This document shows positions 7,829 to 16,418 of a stretch of 34,745 nucleotides of DNA, one piece after another. A program made the translations under genes and the position numbers. The DNA comes from Paenibacillus whitsoniae. GTDB lineage: Bacteria; Bacillota; Bacilli; Paenibacillales; NBRC-103111. A model generated the notes under the pieces. That model was given only the letters and a program-made list of their open reading frames with translations. It was not told where the DNA came from and did no database searches. The stretch covers positions 89,293 to 124,037 of the forward strand of contig NZ_RXHU01000024.1 of NCBI RefSeq assembly GCF_003955665.1, written 5' to 3'. Within the stretch, counting starts at the first letter, position 1; every line of letters starts with the position of its first letter.

Positions 7829-9397
7829 TCAGGCTGTTCCGCCCCCTGCATACACGCACACCCGGTTGCGCCCAGCCTGCTTCGCCGCGTACAGCGCCTG
7901 ATCCGCCTTGTTCAGCAGCTGCGACAAGGTTTCTTCCGGCCCGTCCTCCGCTTCGGCGACACCGAGGCTGAGCGTCACCGGGATCTTGTCCTCGGTCGTC
8001 GTGAGCGGCTTGGAAGCGATGCAGGTCCGCAGGCGGTTCGCCACCGCCTCGCCCTCTTGCATTGTGCGCCCTTTCAGGGCAAGCACGAACTCCTCGCCGC
8101 CGTATCGGGCGAACAGTTCGCCGGCTTGCAGCTCCTGCTGGCATAGGTGCGCCACGTGCATAAGCACCTGGTCGCCGACATGGTGGCCGAAGGTGTCGTT
8201 GACTTTTTTGAAATAATCAACATCCATTAGCACGACCGTAAACGGCTCCCCGGCTTGTCTACTTTCTTCAAGCGTCATCGTGCCCTGCTGAAAGAACGCG
8301 CGGCGGTTCGGAGCCCCGGTCAATTCATCGTAATACGCGTGGTGTTCCAGCTGCCGCTGCAGCCTTTTTAACTCCGTAATGTCAGTAAAAATCAGCAGCA
8401 AGCCCTCGCCTTGATTCGCATGCTCCAGGGGCGTGATCCGTACCTGGTACATCGCGTCCGGCCGCCCCTCATTAGCAAGCTGCAATTCCAAGCTCTGCGC
8501 CTCCACCTTAAGCGGGAACGGAAACGGACTCCCGGCCAGCTTAGGCCACGTCTCGGCGAATTGCTGTCCCAGCTGCCTTTTGTGCAGGCGGGGCAGCATC
8601 CTCTGGCAGGCGCGATTAAACTCAATGATCCGGTTGAATTCATCGAGGACTAACACACCGTCATTGATGCTCTGGAAAATCGCATCCTTCGCGATCGGCA
8701 TCAGCGTGAACAAGCGCGATGAGTTAATCGACCATACGTAGAGAAGCGAAGAAATCCAGAGCACCATCGGTACGGGGTCCACGCCGGGCGGCGTAAGCCC
8801 AACCAGATAGACAAACGCGGTGACAATCGGCACCAACTGCCCGAACATCAGCGCAATCAGCTGCGGGCGGTACGTCTTTGCCGTCTCCCGCCACTGGAAA
8901 ATCACCAGCCAGAAGGCGACGAACATACTTCCGAACGTAAACACGCCGTGAATCATATACCAGACGCCGATCTCCTGATGAACGTAAGGCGCGCCCAGGA
9001 TCGGGTCGATTTCGAATACGCGGTAATGCAGATGATGCCAGTCGTTGGTCGCGACCATACATAAACTAATCACAGGAATCGCCAGCAGCAAGATGACTCT
9101 TCTTCTTGTCACAGGGAAGCCCAAATAACGCATGACAAACAGCAGGCCCAGCGGCGGTGAAAATGGCATGCCGATATACTGCACGGCGGTCCATAGTTTA
9201 AGCTCATGGATTGTCGTGGACAGCAAGCCGAGCGCCGAAGAAAAGCAGTAGACGGCGATACAGATCGTATAGACAAGAAACAGCTTTGCGATATTCGTGT
9301 ATCGATGGCGTTTGATCAGCACGTAGAGGCAGAGATACAGGTTCAGTACGCCCGATGTACAAGCAAGTGTAATATAAGCGGTCAGTTCCGAATGCAC
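7829..9397 (-). CDS. Membrane diguanylate cyclase: 7TM sensor, PAS, GGDEF
   Basis: This 522-aa protein predicts synthesis of c-di-GMP from two GTP. Residues ~1-228 hold about seven membrane helices, as in the N-terminal 7TM histidine-kinase-type sensor. A PAS domain (~235-345, ending FTDITELKRLQRQLE) and a GGDEF domain (DELTGAPNRRAFF onward) follow. The active loop is intact as RYGGEEF at 432-437 or thereabouts, with metal-binding DVDYFKKVND. The position of the RxxD inhibitory site, nine residues before GGEEF, reads QAGE, so product inhibition through the I-site is not expected. The start is GTG at 9397 with a weak GAGGG upstream. It is transcribed alone, with its own terminator. The ligand of the sensor is unknown. 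Confidence 0.93.
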   Translation of the reverse strand: MHSELTAYITLACTSGVLNLYLCLYVLIKRHRYTNIAKLFLVYTICIAVYCFSSALGLLSTTIHELKLWTAVQYIGMPFSPPLGLLFVMRYLGFPVTRRRVILLLAIPVISLCMVATNDWHHLHYRVFEIDPILGAPYVHQEIGVWYMIHGVFTFGSMFVAFWLVIFQWRETAKTYRPQLIALMFGQLVPIVTAFVYLVGLTPPGVDPVPMVLWISSLLYVWSINSSRLFTLMPIAKDAIFQSINDGVLVLDEFNRIIEFNRACQRMLPRLHKRQLGQQFAETWPKLAGSPFPFPLKVEAQSLELQLANEGRPDAMYQVRITPLEHANQGEGLLLIFTDITELKRLQRQLEHHAYYDELTGAPNRRAFFQQGTMTLEESRQAGEPFTVVLMDVDYFKKVNDTFGHHVGDQVLMHVAHLCQQELQAGELFARYGGEEFVLALKGRTMQEGEAVANRLRTCIASKPLTTTEDKIPVTLSLGVAEAEDGPEETLSQLLNKADQALYAAKQAGRNRVCVYAGGGTA

Positions 9398-9496
9398 GGC
9401 GGATTACCCTCTTTTGATTCAGCTGTTGGATACCTTTCATGTTAGCACAGATGAAATTAAATTTGCATGATTTGTTGCAGCGCCTCTCCACAAAGC

Positions 9497-9535
9497 AAAA
9501 CGGCCCCCGTCCCCTAACTTCGGGGACGAGGGCCG
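9497..9535 (-). terminator. Rho-independent terminator of mqo
   Basis: A GC-rich hairpin spans 9501-9535: the CGGCCC/CGTCCCC arm pairs with GGGGACG/GGGCCG across a short loop. The minus-strand T-rich tail is TTTTGCTTTG. It is 26 bases past the mqo stop. Confidence 0.85.
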
Positions 9536-9561
9536 CTTCATCGGCACAGCGATGTGACGGA

Positions 9562-11064
9562 TTAGTTTACCGTTTGAAGTTCCCGGTTCAGACCGAGCGC
9601 CTGTGAGGTAGATGCATGAATCTGCTTGATCAGCTCCGGATTCTTTACGAGAGATTGGCCGTAGGAAGGAATCATTTCCTTGATTTTCGGCTCCCATTCC
9701 TTGATGTGAGAAGGGAAGCATTTGCTCATCAACTCGAGCATAACCGACACCGCCGTCGATGCGCCTGGAGAAGCGCCGAGCAGGGCTGCAATCGTGCCGT
9801 CCGCATTGCTGACGACCTCCGTACCGAATTGCAGCGTTCCTTTGCCGCCGGACTCCGTATCCTTGATGACTTGAACGCGCTGACCCGCAACGACCAGATC
9901 CCAGTCCTCGCTCTTCGCGTTCGGCACGAATTGACGCAGTTCTTCCATCCGTTTCTCTTTGGACAGCATCACTTGCTGGATCAAATACTTCGTTAGCGAC
10001 ATGTTCTTCGCGCCCGCGGCGAGCATTGTCGCTACGTTGTTCGGCTTCACGGAGCCGAGCAAGTCGAACATCGAGCCAGTCTTGAGGAACTTCGGCGAGA
10101 AGCCGGCGAACGGTCCGAAGAGCAGCGATCTCTTGTTGTCGATGTAACGCGTATCCAAATGCGGAACGGACATCGGCGGCGCGCCGACCGGCGCTTTGCC
10201 GTACACTTTGGCATTGTGCTGTTCCACGACCTCAGGGTTGTTGCATACCATAAAAATCCCGCTGACCGGGAAGCCACCGATATTCCGGCCTTCCGGAATG
10301 CCGGATTTCTGCAGCAGAGGCAAGCTGCCGCCGCCCCCGCCGATAAAGACGAATTTGGCTGTATGATATTCGGCCACACCGTTGTACAAATTGCGCACTT
10401 TTAACTGCCACAGGCCGTCTCTTGTGCGTTTAATGTTTTCAACGCTGTGCATGTAGTTGACTTTGACATCTTTCTCCACCAAGTAGTCAAACAAGAGTCG
10501 CGTTAAAGCGCCAAAGTTCACGTCCGTACCGGTGTCAATTTTGGTCGCCGCGATCGGTTCTTTCGACGTCCGGCCTTCCATAATGAGCGGAATCCATTTC
10601 ATCAATTTCTTCGGATCATCGGAGAATTCCATGCCTTGGAACAGCGGATTGCTGGACATCGCCTCGAACCTTTTTTTGAGGAATTTCACATTGTTGTCCC
10701 CTTGGACCATGCTCATATGAGGCAGCGGCATGATGAATTCCTGCGGGTTCTCGATCAATTTCTTCTCAACGAGGTAGGACCAGAACTGTCTGGACACCTG
10801 GAATTGCTCATTAATTTTAATCGCCTTGCTTATGTCGACGGAACCGTCCGGTTTCTCTTCCGTGTAGTTCAGCTCGCACAGCGCTGCATGCCCTGTACCC
10901 GCATTGTTCCATTCATTGGAGCTTTCTTCCCCTGCGGTCGGGAGCTTCTCAAATACGGAGATTTTCCAATCCGGCACCAATTCTTTCAACAGCGATCCTA
11001 ATGTCGCACTCATAACGCCGGCACCAATTAAGATAACGTCTGTATGGTTGTCTCTGCTGCTCAT
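9562..11064 (-). CDS. mqo: Malate:quinone oxidoreductase
   Basis: This 500-aa FAD enzyme oxidises L-malate to oxaloacetate and passes electrons to the membrane quinone pool, bypassing or complementing NAD malate dehydrogenase. The N-terminal dinucleotide fold is plain ([17 protein letters not shown], residues ~10-26). Family segments follow: [40 protein letters not shown] and [15 protein letters not shown]. The C-terminal [16 protein letters not shown] is also diagnostic. The length is normal for the family. The ATG at 11064 follows AAGGATGG; a longer reading to 11109 lacks a ribosome site. A -10 TATAAT lies about 85 bp upstream, leaving a long leader. It is monocistronic, with its own terminator. 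Confidence 0.97.
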   Translation of the reverse strand: MSSRDNHTDVILIGAGVMSATLGSLLKELVPDWKISVFEKLPTAGEESSNEWNNAGTGHAALCELNYTEEKPDGSVDISKAIKINEQFQVSRQFWSYLVEKKLIENPQEFIMPLPHMSMVQGDNNVKFLKKRFEAMSSNPLFQGMEFSDDPKKLMKWIPLIMEGRTSKEPIAATKIDTGTDVNFGALTRLLFDYLVEKDVKVNYMHSVENIKRTRDGLWQLKVRNLYNGVAEYHTAKFVFIGGGGGSLPLLQKSGIPEGRNIGGFPVSGIFMVCNNPEVVEQHNAKVYGKAPVGAPPMSVPHLDTRYIDNKRSLLFGPFAGFSPKFLKTGSMFDLLGSVKPNNVATMLAAGAKNMSLTKYLIQQVMLSKEKRMEELRQFVPNAKSEDWDLVVAGQRVQVIKDTESGGKGTLQFGTEVVSNADGTIAALLGASPGASTAVSVMLELMSKCFPSHIKEWEPKIKEMIPSYGQSLVKNPELIKQIHASTSQALGLNRELQTVN

Positions 11065-11147
11065 AGTTACCATCCTTACACTAATATTTGACCATGCTTT
11101 GCCGATCATCCGTTCATCGCGCCGATGGACAGATAAGATTACCTACT

Positions 11148-11176
11148 ATTATATGATAGTTAAAACGTATTTGAAA
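11148..11176 (-). promoter_or_regulatory. Putative mqo promoter
   Basis: The minus-strand -10 TATAAT (complement of 11148-11153) is perfect. The -35 candidate TTTCAA (complement of 11171-11176), 17 bp upstream, is weak, so an activator may be needed. The implied untranslated leader is about 75-80 nt. I see no riboswitch fold in it. Confidence 0.45.
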
Positions 11177-11283
11177 GCCTGTAAATTTTAGTGAAGGTGC
11201 CTAGAAGCGGTTAAAAAGTGACAATCCGTTTACAGTTTCCGTTCTGTAGAAGACAACCGGCCCCACCATCCTGTCAAGGATAC

Positions 11284-11334
11284 AAAAAACTCAATTAGGG
11301 AGCGCCCGCAGCGAGCATGACCCTCATTGAGTTT
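11284..11334 (-). terminator. Rho-independent terminator of the vanRS-vanY cassette
   Basis: A 14-bp stem with one mismatch (AAACTCAATTAGGG at 11287-11300 with CCCTCATTGAGTTT at 11321-11334) closes a 20-nt loop. On the minus strand it is followed by six T residues. It is 105 bases beyond the stop of the VanY-like gene. Nothing else is visible between 11177 and 11440. Confidence 0.8.
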
Positions 11335-11439
11335 AATTGGTTATGGAGGGTTGTATGCCCAAGCTTAATTTGCCCCAAGAAAGCGGACAGCATCCAACGA
11401 TGTTTTCCCAAAGATGAGCAGACCGCAGGCGTCGCCCTC

Positions 11440-12306
11440 TCATCCGCCAACCGTTGCCGTCACAATGACACCGTCCCGATTGTTGCCAGACAGCTCGTAG
11501 CGGCCGTTGGCCGGTACCGGTATGGAGGCGCTACCTGTGACCTCATAATAGGACACTTGATACGTTTTTTCGCCGATTTTCACAGCGTACGTCTTCTGCT
11601 CCTTCAGATAATCCAGGTACTCCTCCAGTGCCATGTTCTTCTCCTGCATCACAACACTGTGCGGCAAGCCGACATACCGAAAATGCCAAGGCTCAAACTG
11701 GATGCCGGTGACGGCCGTTTTATCTTTGGGATAGCGTAAAATAAAGCCATACGCCGCCGCATTGCGCGTCAGCCACTTGCCCTCCGGGGCTCGGCTCATT
11801 TCGCCCTGCGTCGAGCCAATATCGAGACCAAGGCCCAGATTATGTTCACTGTAGCCGGCGGGAAGCGCGTAATCGGAGCCCATCTCACGGTACAGCTTTT
11901 CCTGCTCATCGTTGTCCCGGTAGCCGCTGGTGATCATGAAATGGCGAACCCCTTCCTGTTCAGCCGCTCCAAGCATCGTCTGCAAGGGCCCCAGCACACT
12001 CTGCGACAAACGGATCGTATTATCGAGCAGACTGTAGCTGACAGCTTGATCCCGTTGTTGAGACAGCTTAACCACATCCGCCTTCTTGCCTGCCGCGCGG
12101 ACAGGGTTCGTTTTATTAATGAGGACCAGATTCCCTTGGTTGACCTGTTCCTTCTTGACTTTAACGGTCTTGGTCGGGCCAAGGGAAGCCGGTTGATCCT
12201 CAGCTTGAAAGTCGACCGACAGCGACGGCTGCGCGGAGGACCGCCAATTCGAAGCTCCATAACCTAGAAGCCCTACAAGAATAAGCACCAAAAGCCACTT
12301 CTTCAT
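11440..12306 (-). CDS. VanY-like D-alanyl-D-alanine carboxypeptidase (M15B)
   Basis: This 288-aa protein has an N-terminal membrane anchor or signal (residues 4-19) and an M15 metallopeptidase domain. The zinc ligands are visible: SEHNLGLGLDIG gives His155 and Asp162, and EPWHFRYVG gives His208 with the catalytic Glu205. MITSGYRDNDEQEKLY is also typical. Such enzymes remove the terminal D-Ala from peptidoglycan stem peptides at the outer face of the membrane. It follows a VanRS-like pair by 98 nt, which matches vanRS-vanY gene order and suggests control by it. No vanH, vanA/B-type ligase or vanX is in the window. The ATG has GGAGG 9 nt upstream. It could simply be a housekeeping trimming enzyme. 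Confidence 0.92.
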   Translation of the reverse strand: MKKWLLVLILVGLLGYGASNWRSSAQPSLSVDFQAEDQPASLGPTKTVKVKKEQVNQGNLVLINKTNPVRAAGKKADVVKLSQQRDQAVSYSLLDNTIRLSQSVLGPLQTMLGAAEQEGVRHFMITSGYRDNDEQEKLYREMGSDYALPAGYSEHNLGLGLDIGSTQGEMSRAPEGKWLTRNAAAYGFILRYPKDKTAVTGIQFEPWHFRYVGLPHSVVMQEKNMALEEYLDYLKEQKTYAVKIGEKTYQVSYYEVTGSASIPVPANGRYELSGNNRDGVIVTATVGG

Positions 12307-12405
12307 CGTTCATTTCCTCCCTGAATTTCCTGCTATCAGGATAAGAAAAACGGTTTAAATCCGAAGTGGGTCAAATCTAAAATTTTTCTTAAAACGGCTG
12401 GGCGG

Positions 12406-13491
12406 CTACTGAGGCAGCCGCACCTCAAACTTCGTGCCAACGACACTGCTCTGCGCCGAGATCGTGCCGCCGTGCTGCTCGACGATGTTTTTCGCGATAA
12501 ATAAACCGAGGCCAGTCCCCCCTTCCCGATGTGTCCGGGCCCGGTCGCCGGTATAAAACATCTCAAACACACGCGGCAGCTCCTCCTGCGGAATCACGTC
12601 CCCATAATTGATGATCTGCACCACAGCCTCGCCGGCTTCCACAAAGCAGCGAATATCGATAAATTGCCCGTCCTGTCCGTATCGGCAGGCATTGGTCAGC
12701 AGATTCTCAAACACACGCGCCAGCAGCTCCCCATCCGCCGCGATCTTCACTTGTGGCGCAAGCTCCGGGCGCACAATCAACCCGCTGCTCTCCATGATCG
12801 GATACAGCTCCTCTTGCAATTGCGCCAGCAGCTCACTGAGATCAAGGTCCCGCTTCTCTAGCTCCAGCCTGCCGTAATTCATCCGCGTGATCTCAAACAA
12901 TTCGTCGATGAGCCGCTCCAGGCGCTTCGACTTGGTGAAAGCGATTGTCGTATAGTGCACAGCCTGCTCCCGCGTCAGCCCTTCGTCACGCAGCAGCAAA
13001 TCGAGATAACCGAGCACCGACGTCAGCGGGGTGCGCAAATCGTGCGCCAGGTTCAGAACCAGCTGGTCCTTGCTGCTTTCGGCGAAATCACCCCGCTCCA
13101 TCGCTTTCTGCAGCTTCTCGCCGGCCATATTGATGTCCGCTGCAATTGTTTGAAACTCATCGTTCGATTCCACATGGACGCGATGCCCGAAATCGCCTTG
13201 CGCCAACCGGTGAATGCCGGTCGATATTTCCCGGAAATAAGCGGCATACGGCTTCGTTAGAAAAAAGAAAAACACAATCGCAAGCGGAATGAACAGCAGC
13301 AGGAAAAAATTCAAGTCCCCGAATTCATAGATCGCCCTGCGCACCCGCGCCAGCGAATCTTCTCGGCGCACGCCCGCATAGTAAATCTGCAAGACTTTAT
13401 AGAGCAGATAGACCAGCGTGCCGGACATCCCCATGCTCAGTCCGAGCAGCAGCAGCATTTTGAAACGGAAGCTTCGCAGTATGTTAGCCAT
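12406..13491 (-). CDS. VanS-like sensor histidine kinase
   Basis: This 361-aa kinase has two membrane helices (~12-34 and ~61-79) with only a short extracytoplasmic loop, then HAMP (~80-135). The dimerisation box is LNLAHDLRTPLTSVLGYLDLL (H150), the N-box is NLLTNACRYG, and the G-box is GGTGLGLFIAKNIVEQHGG. The H-box wording is typical of VanS-type kinases. The short sensor loop resembles intramembrane-sensing kinases, so the signal may be sensed within the membrane or through a partner. Its ATG overlaps the VanR-like stop by 8 nt (ATGGCTAA), so the pair is translationally coupled. Direct glycopeptide sensing is not shown. Confidence 0.92.
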   Translation of the reverse strand: MANILRSFRFKMLLLLGLSMGMSGTLVYLLYKVLQIYYAGVRREDSLARVRRAIYEFGDLNFFLLLFIPLAIVFFFFLTKPYAAYFREISTGIHRLAQGDFGHRVHVESNDEFQTIAADINMAGEKLQKAMERGDFAESSKDQLVLNLAHDLRTPLTSVLGYLDLLLRDEGLTREQAVHYTTIAFTKSKRLERLIDELFEITRMNYGRLELEKRDLDLSELLAQLQEELYPIMESSGLIVRPELAPQVKIAADGELLARVFENLLTNACRYGQDGQFIDIRCFVEAGEAVVQIINYGDVIPQEELPRVFEMFYTGDRARTHREGGTGLGLFIAKNIVEQHGGTISAQSSVVGTKFEVRLPQ

Positions 13492-14179
13492 TGAATGTGT
13501 AACCGACCCCCCAGACGGTTTTGATCCACTTCTGCTTGTCGTGTTCTTCCCCGAGCTTCTTGCGCAGTGTGCGAATATGCACCATCACCGTATTGCCGTT
13601 CTCATAGTAGACTTCTCCCCAGACCGCCTGAAAAAGATGCTCCGCACTAAACACCTTTTTCGGATGAGCGGCCAAAAGGTACAAAATATCGAACTCCTTC
13701 GGCGTCAGCTCGACCGGCCTGCCGTAGCGCATCACGCTGCGCTGCTCAGGGTCGATGATCAGACCGCCCGCTTCGATCACGGCTCTGGCGTCCGGCGCCG
13801 GCTGATTCAGCAATTGAGCCCGCCGCAGCTGGGCGTTCACCCGTGCAACCAATTCCATCGGGTTGAACGGCTTCGTCATATAATCGTCGGCGCCCAGCAC
13901 GAGTCCCGTAATTTTATCGAGATCGGAAGCTTTCGCACTGAGGAAAATGATCGGCAGGTGGTGCCGCTCGCGAATTTGCCGAGTCACCTCATAGCCATCG
14001 AGCTGCGGCATCATAATGTCCAGAATCGCCAGGTCGATGGCATGCGTCTGTACCGCTTGCACCGCCTCCCGGCCATCCGCCGCCTTGATACAGCGATAGC
14101 CCTCCTTGCCCAAATGCAGCGCAATCAGATCGGCAATCTCCGGCTCATCGTCGGCAATTAAAATCGTCGTAGGCTTCAT
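13484..14179 (-). CDS. VanR-like OmpR-family response regulator
   Basis: This 231-aa protein has a receiver domain with the acidic pair D10/D11, phospho-acceptor D54 (LAILDIMMP) and KPF lysine. An OmpR-type winged helix follows (ELTPKEFDILYLLAAHPKKVFSAEHLFQAVW, then TVMVHIRTLRKKLGE). The stretch DEPEIADLI...DLAILDIM...DKITGL..GADDYMTKPFNPMELVARV is close in style to VanR. I chose the ATG at 14179 because AGGAGG lies 8 nt upstream; a GTG one codon earlier is possible. It starts 29 nt after the upstream kinase gene with no terminator between, so four signalling genes may form one transcript. Confidence 0.93.
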   Translation of the reverse strand: MKPTTILIADDEPEIADLIALHLGKEGYRCIKAADGREAVQAVQTHAIDLAILDIMMPQLDGYEVTRQIRERHHLPIIFLSAKASDLDKITGLVLGADDYMTKPFNPMELVARVNAQLRRAQLLNQPAPDARAVIEAGGLIIDPEQRSVMRYGRPVELTPKEFDILYLLAAHPKKVFSAEHLFQAVWGEVYYENGNTVMVHIRTLRKKLGEEHDKQKWIKTVWGVGYTFNG

Positions 14180-14208
14180 CACGAGCTCCTCCTGTTCTTT
14201 CTAGTACG

Positions 14209-15561
14209 TCACGCTTGCAAGGGAATCCGCACCTGAAACGTGCTGCCCGCGCCCTCCTCGCTGTTCACCCGAATCGTCCCCCGGCCCAGCTCCACAATCT
14301 GCTTCGCAATCGCGAGACCAAGGCCATGACCGCCGCTTTGACGTGATCTTGCTTTATCTTGACGGTAAAAGCGGTCAAAAATACGCGGCAGCGCCTCCGC
14401 CGCGATGCCAATGCCGTTGTCCTGCACCTCAATCGTCAGAACGCGGCCGCCTTTCTCCGGCACGACCGCCAGCCGCACGACGACCCGGCCGCCCTCGGGC
14501 GTGTACTTGATCGCATTCTCCAGCAGCAGAACGAGCAGCTGGGTCATTTTCTCGCGATCCCAGTCGATCACGAGCTCGCTCGGCGTGTCCAGCTCCACCA
14601 CGAGCGACTTCGCCTGCGCCATAGGGCGCAGCTTCTCGACCACGCCGAGCGCTGCCGCCGTTGCGTCGAAACGTGCGAACGCCAGCCGATCATCGCCGGA
14701 GTCCGAGCGGGCAAGCTGCAGCAGCTCGCCGGTCAGCTTCGTCATCGCGCGCGCCTCCGCCTTCATCCCATCCAGCACCTTCCGCTCGAATGGGTCGCGG
14801 TCCTCCAGCTCCAACGCCTCCATCGAGGTCGTCAGCACGCTTAGCGGTGTGCGCAGCTCATGCGAGGCGTCCGCGACGAACTCGCGCTGCCGTTGGTAGG
14901 CATGAGCCACCGGAACGATTGCCTTGCGCGACATGTAGTGGCTTAGCCATAAGGCTAGCGCGAAGAACGCTAGCGCCAGGCCGACCAGCACCGCCAGCAA
15001 GTAGCGGAACAGATTGTGCTGAAACGTCACCTCTTTCCCTACATACAGCTTGCCGATACGCTTCCCCTGCCACTGCAAGTCCCGATCTACGACCAGAAAG
15101 TTCGCGCTGCCGCCAACAGCGGTGTCTCTCGCGTTCGGATCATCGAACGTTTGCAGCGTTACCTTCTCCATCGACTTCCCGTGAAAATGCCCCTGCCCGA
15201 TCAGCGCCATCACCTGCGCGCGCAGCTCCGACTGCGTCTCGTCGCCGAGCTGCACATTGCCGCTCTCCGCGATCAAATAGTAGAACGACTGATCGGCGCT
15301 GATCGAGAATTTGTCCTCAATCTCGCGCGGCGGCAGCCGGTTCGGGTTGCTGTCCTGATTCGCCCAGGCCTGGAGGATCCGGATCTCGCTGTCCGCCAGC
15401 TTCGTCAGGCGGGCGCGCTGATCGTTCCAGATGAGCAGATACAGCAGCGCATAGACAATGATCACAAACAGCGTAAGGAATACGATCAGCACCCCGCTGT
15501 ACTGCAGCGTCAGCTTGCGCTGCATGCGGTCGAACACGTTGGGTACGCTCGCGTTAGGCAT
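14209..15561 (-). CDS. Sensor histidine kinase with extracytoplasmic sensor domain
   Basis: This 450-aa kinase has membrane helices at ~22-44 and ~184-207. They flank an extracytoplasmic domain of about 140 residues, Cache-like in size. The H-box is FVADASHELRTPLSVL (H234), the N-box is LLENAIKYTPEGG, and the later motifs are DNGIGIAAEALPRIFDRFYR and GGHGLGLAIAKQIVE. It overlaps the stop of its response regulator by 8 nt (ATGCCTAA). It differs clearly in sensor design from the VanS-like kinase downstream, so the two systems should sense different cues. The ligand is unknown. Confidence 0.92.
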   Translation of the reverse strand: MPNASVPNVFDRMQRKLTLQYSGVLIVFLTLFVIIVYALLYLLIWNDQRARLTKLADSEIRILQAWANQDSNPNRLPPREIEDKFSISADQSFYYLIAESGNVQLGDETQSELRAQVMALIGQGHFHGKSMEKVTLQTFDDPNARDTAVGGSANFLVVDRDLQWQGKRIGKLYVGKEVTFQHNLFRYLLAVLVGLALAFFALALWLSHYMSRKAIVPVAHAYQRQREFVADASHELRTPLSVLTTSMEALELEDRDPFERKVLDGMKAEARAMTKLTGELLQLARSDSGDDRLAFARFDATAAALGVVEKLRPMAQAKSLVVELDTPSELVIDWDREKMTQLLVLLLENAIKYTPEGGRVVVRLAVVPEKGGRVLTIEVQDNGIGIAAEALPRIFDRFYRQDKARSRQSGGHGLGLAIAKQIVELGRGTIRVNSEEGAGSTFQVRIPLQA

Positions 15562-16228
15562 CGATTTTATATCCTACCCCTCTCACGCTCTGAATCAGAT
15601 CCTGCGCCCCGGAGAATGCCAGCTTCTTGCGAATCAGCTTCACGATCGCGTCAATGGTTTTCAGGTTGACGTCGGCGTCCAGTCCCCAGATACGATCCAG
15701 GATCAGCTCGCGCGACAGCGTGCGGCCGCGGTTCTGAACCAGCAGGTCGAGAATCTGGAACTCCCGCGGTGACAGCTGCATTTCCCGGCCGCCCTGCATG
15801 ACCTGCTGATTCGTTCGCTGCAATTCCAGATGGCCGATCGTGACGATATCATCCTGCAGCGGCGCAAAATTACGGCGCATCAGCGCCCGCAGCCGAGCCA
15901 GCAGCTCGTCCATCTCAAACGGCTTGATCACGTAGTCATCCGCCCCCGCGTCCAGCCCCTCTACCCGATCCTGCAGCGCATCCTTGGCCGTCAGCATCAC
16001 GATCGCGCCGCGATAGCCCGCTTTGCGCAGCTTGAGGCACGTCTCCCGGCCGTCGCCGTCCGGCATCATCCAATCCAGCACGACAACGTCGTAGCTGGAA
16101 GCAGTCGCGTAGTCGAAGGCGCTGCTCCCCGTCGTCACCCAGTCGACGTCGCCGCCCGTTTTTCGTTTCAGCATGTGGGCCGTCAGTTCACCAAGCCGCA
16201 GGTCGTCCTCGGCCAGCAATATTTTCAT
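15554..16228 (-). CDS. OmpR-family response regulator
   Basis: This 224-aa regulator has receiver residues E7/D8/D9, phospho-acceptor D52 (VVVLDWMMPDGDG) and KPF lysine. Its winged helix reads QLSPREFQILDLLVQNRGRTLSRELILDRIWG, then TIDAIVKLIRKKL. The ATG at 16228 is preceded by GGGAGGG with a 7-nt spacer; an upstream TTG at 16234 is less likely. It heads the five-gene minus-strand cassette and is divergent from the exported protein gene at 16419. The tandem TTTCACC repeats in the shared intergenic region are natural candidates for its binding site. Confidence 0.93.
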   Translation of the reverse strand: MKILLAEDDLRLGELTAHMLKRKTGGDVDWVTTGSSAFDYATASSYDVVVLDWMMPDGDGRETCLKLRKAGYRGAIVMLTAKDALQDRVEGLDAGADDYVIKPFEMDELLARLRALMRRNFAPLQDDIVTIGHLELQRTNQQVMQGGREMQLSPREFQILDLLVQNRGRTLSRELILDRIWGLDADVNLKTIDAIVKLIRKKLAFSGAQDLIQSVRGVGYKIDA

Positions 16229-16339
16229 GGGCAAACCCTCCCTTTTCGGTTGCTACCTCTCCGATCCTGATCCTCCATACCTGTCACCAGCATCCGCCTT
16301 CAGTCTTTATGAAATCAGTATAGGCGATATCGCGCACGC

Positions 16340-16357
16340 TTTCACCGTATTTTCACC
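16340..16357. promoter_or_regulatory. Direct repeat TTTCACC-N4-TTTCACC, probable response-regulator box
   Basis: TTTCACC occurs at 16340-16346 and 16351-16357, an 11-bp period. That is one helical turn and the usual layout for OmpR-family dimers. The repeats lie 62 bp upstream of the exported protein start and 112 bp upstream of the divergent regulator start. I infer control of one or both genes by the adjacent regulator. Confidence 0.5.
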
Positions 16358-16418
16358 AAACGCAGGTACGATGTTCTCAAGAAACGAACCACCACTCCCC
16401 CAAGGAAGGATGATATCT

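Noticed and set aside
11440..14179. Glycopeptide resistance cluster
   Set aside because: VanR-, VanS- and VanY-like genes are present, but no vanH, D-Ala-D-Lac ligase or vanX is seen. Resistance cannot be claimed.
14661..15302. 213-codon plus-strand open frame opposite the histidine kinase
   Set aside because: It has Arg/Ser/Pro-rich shadow composition in a GC-rich gene, with no ribosome site or domain.
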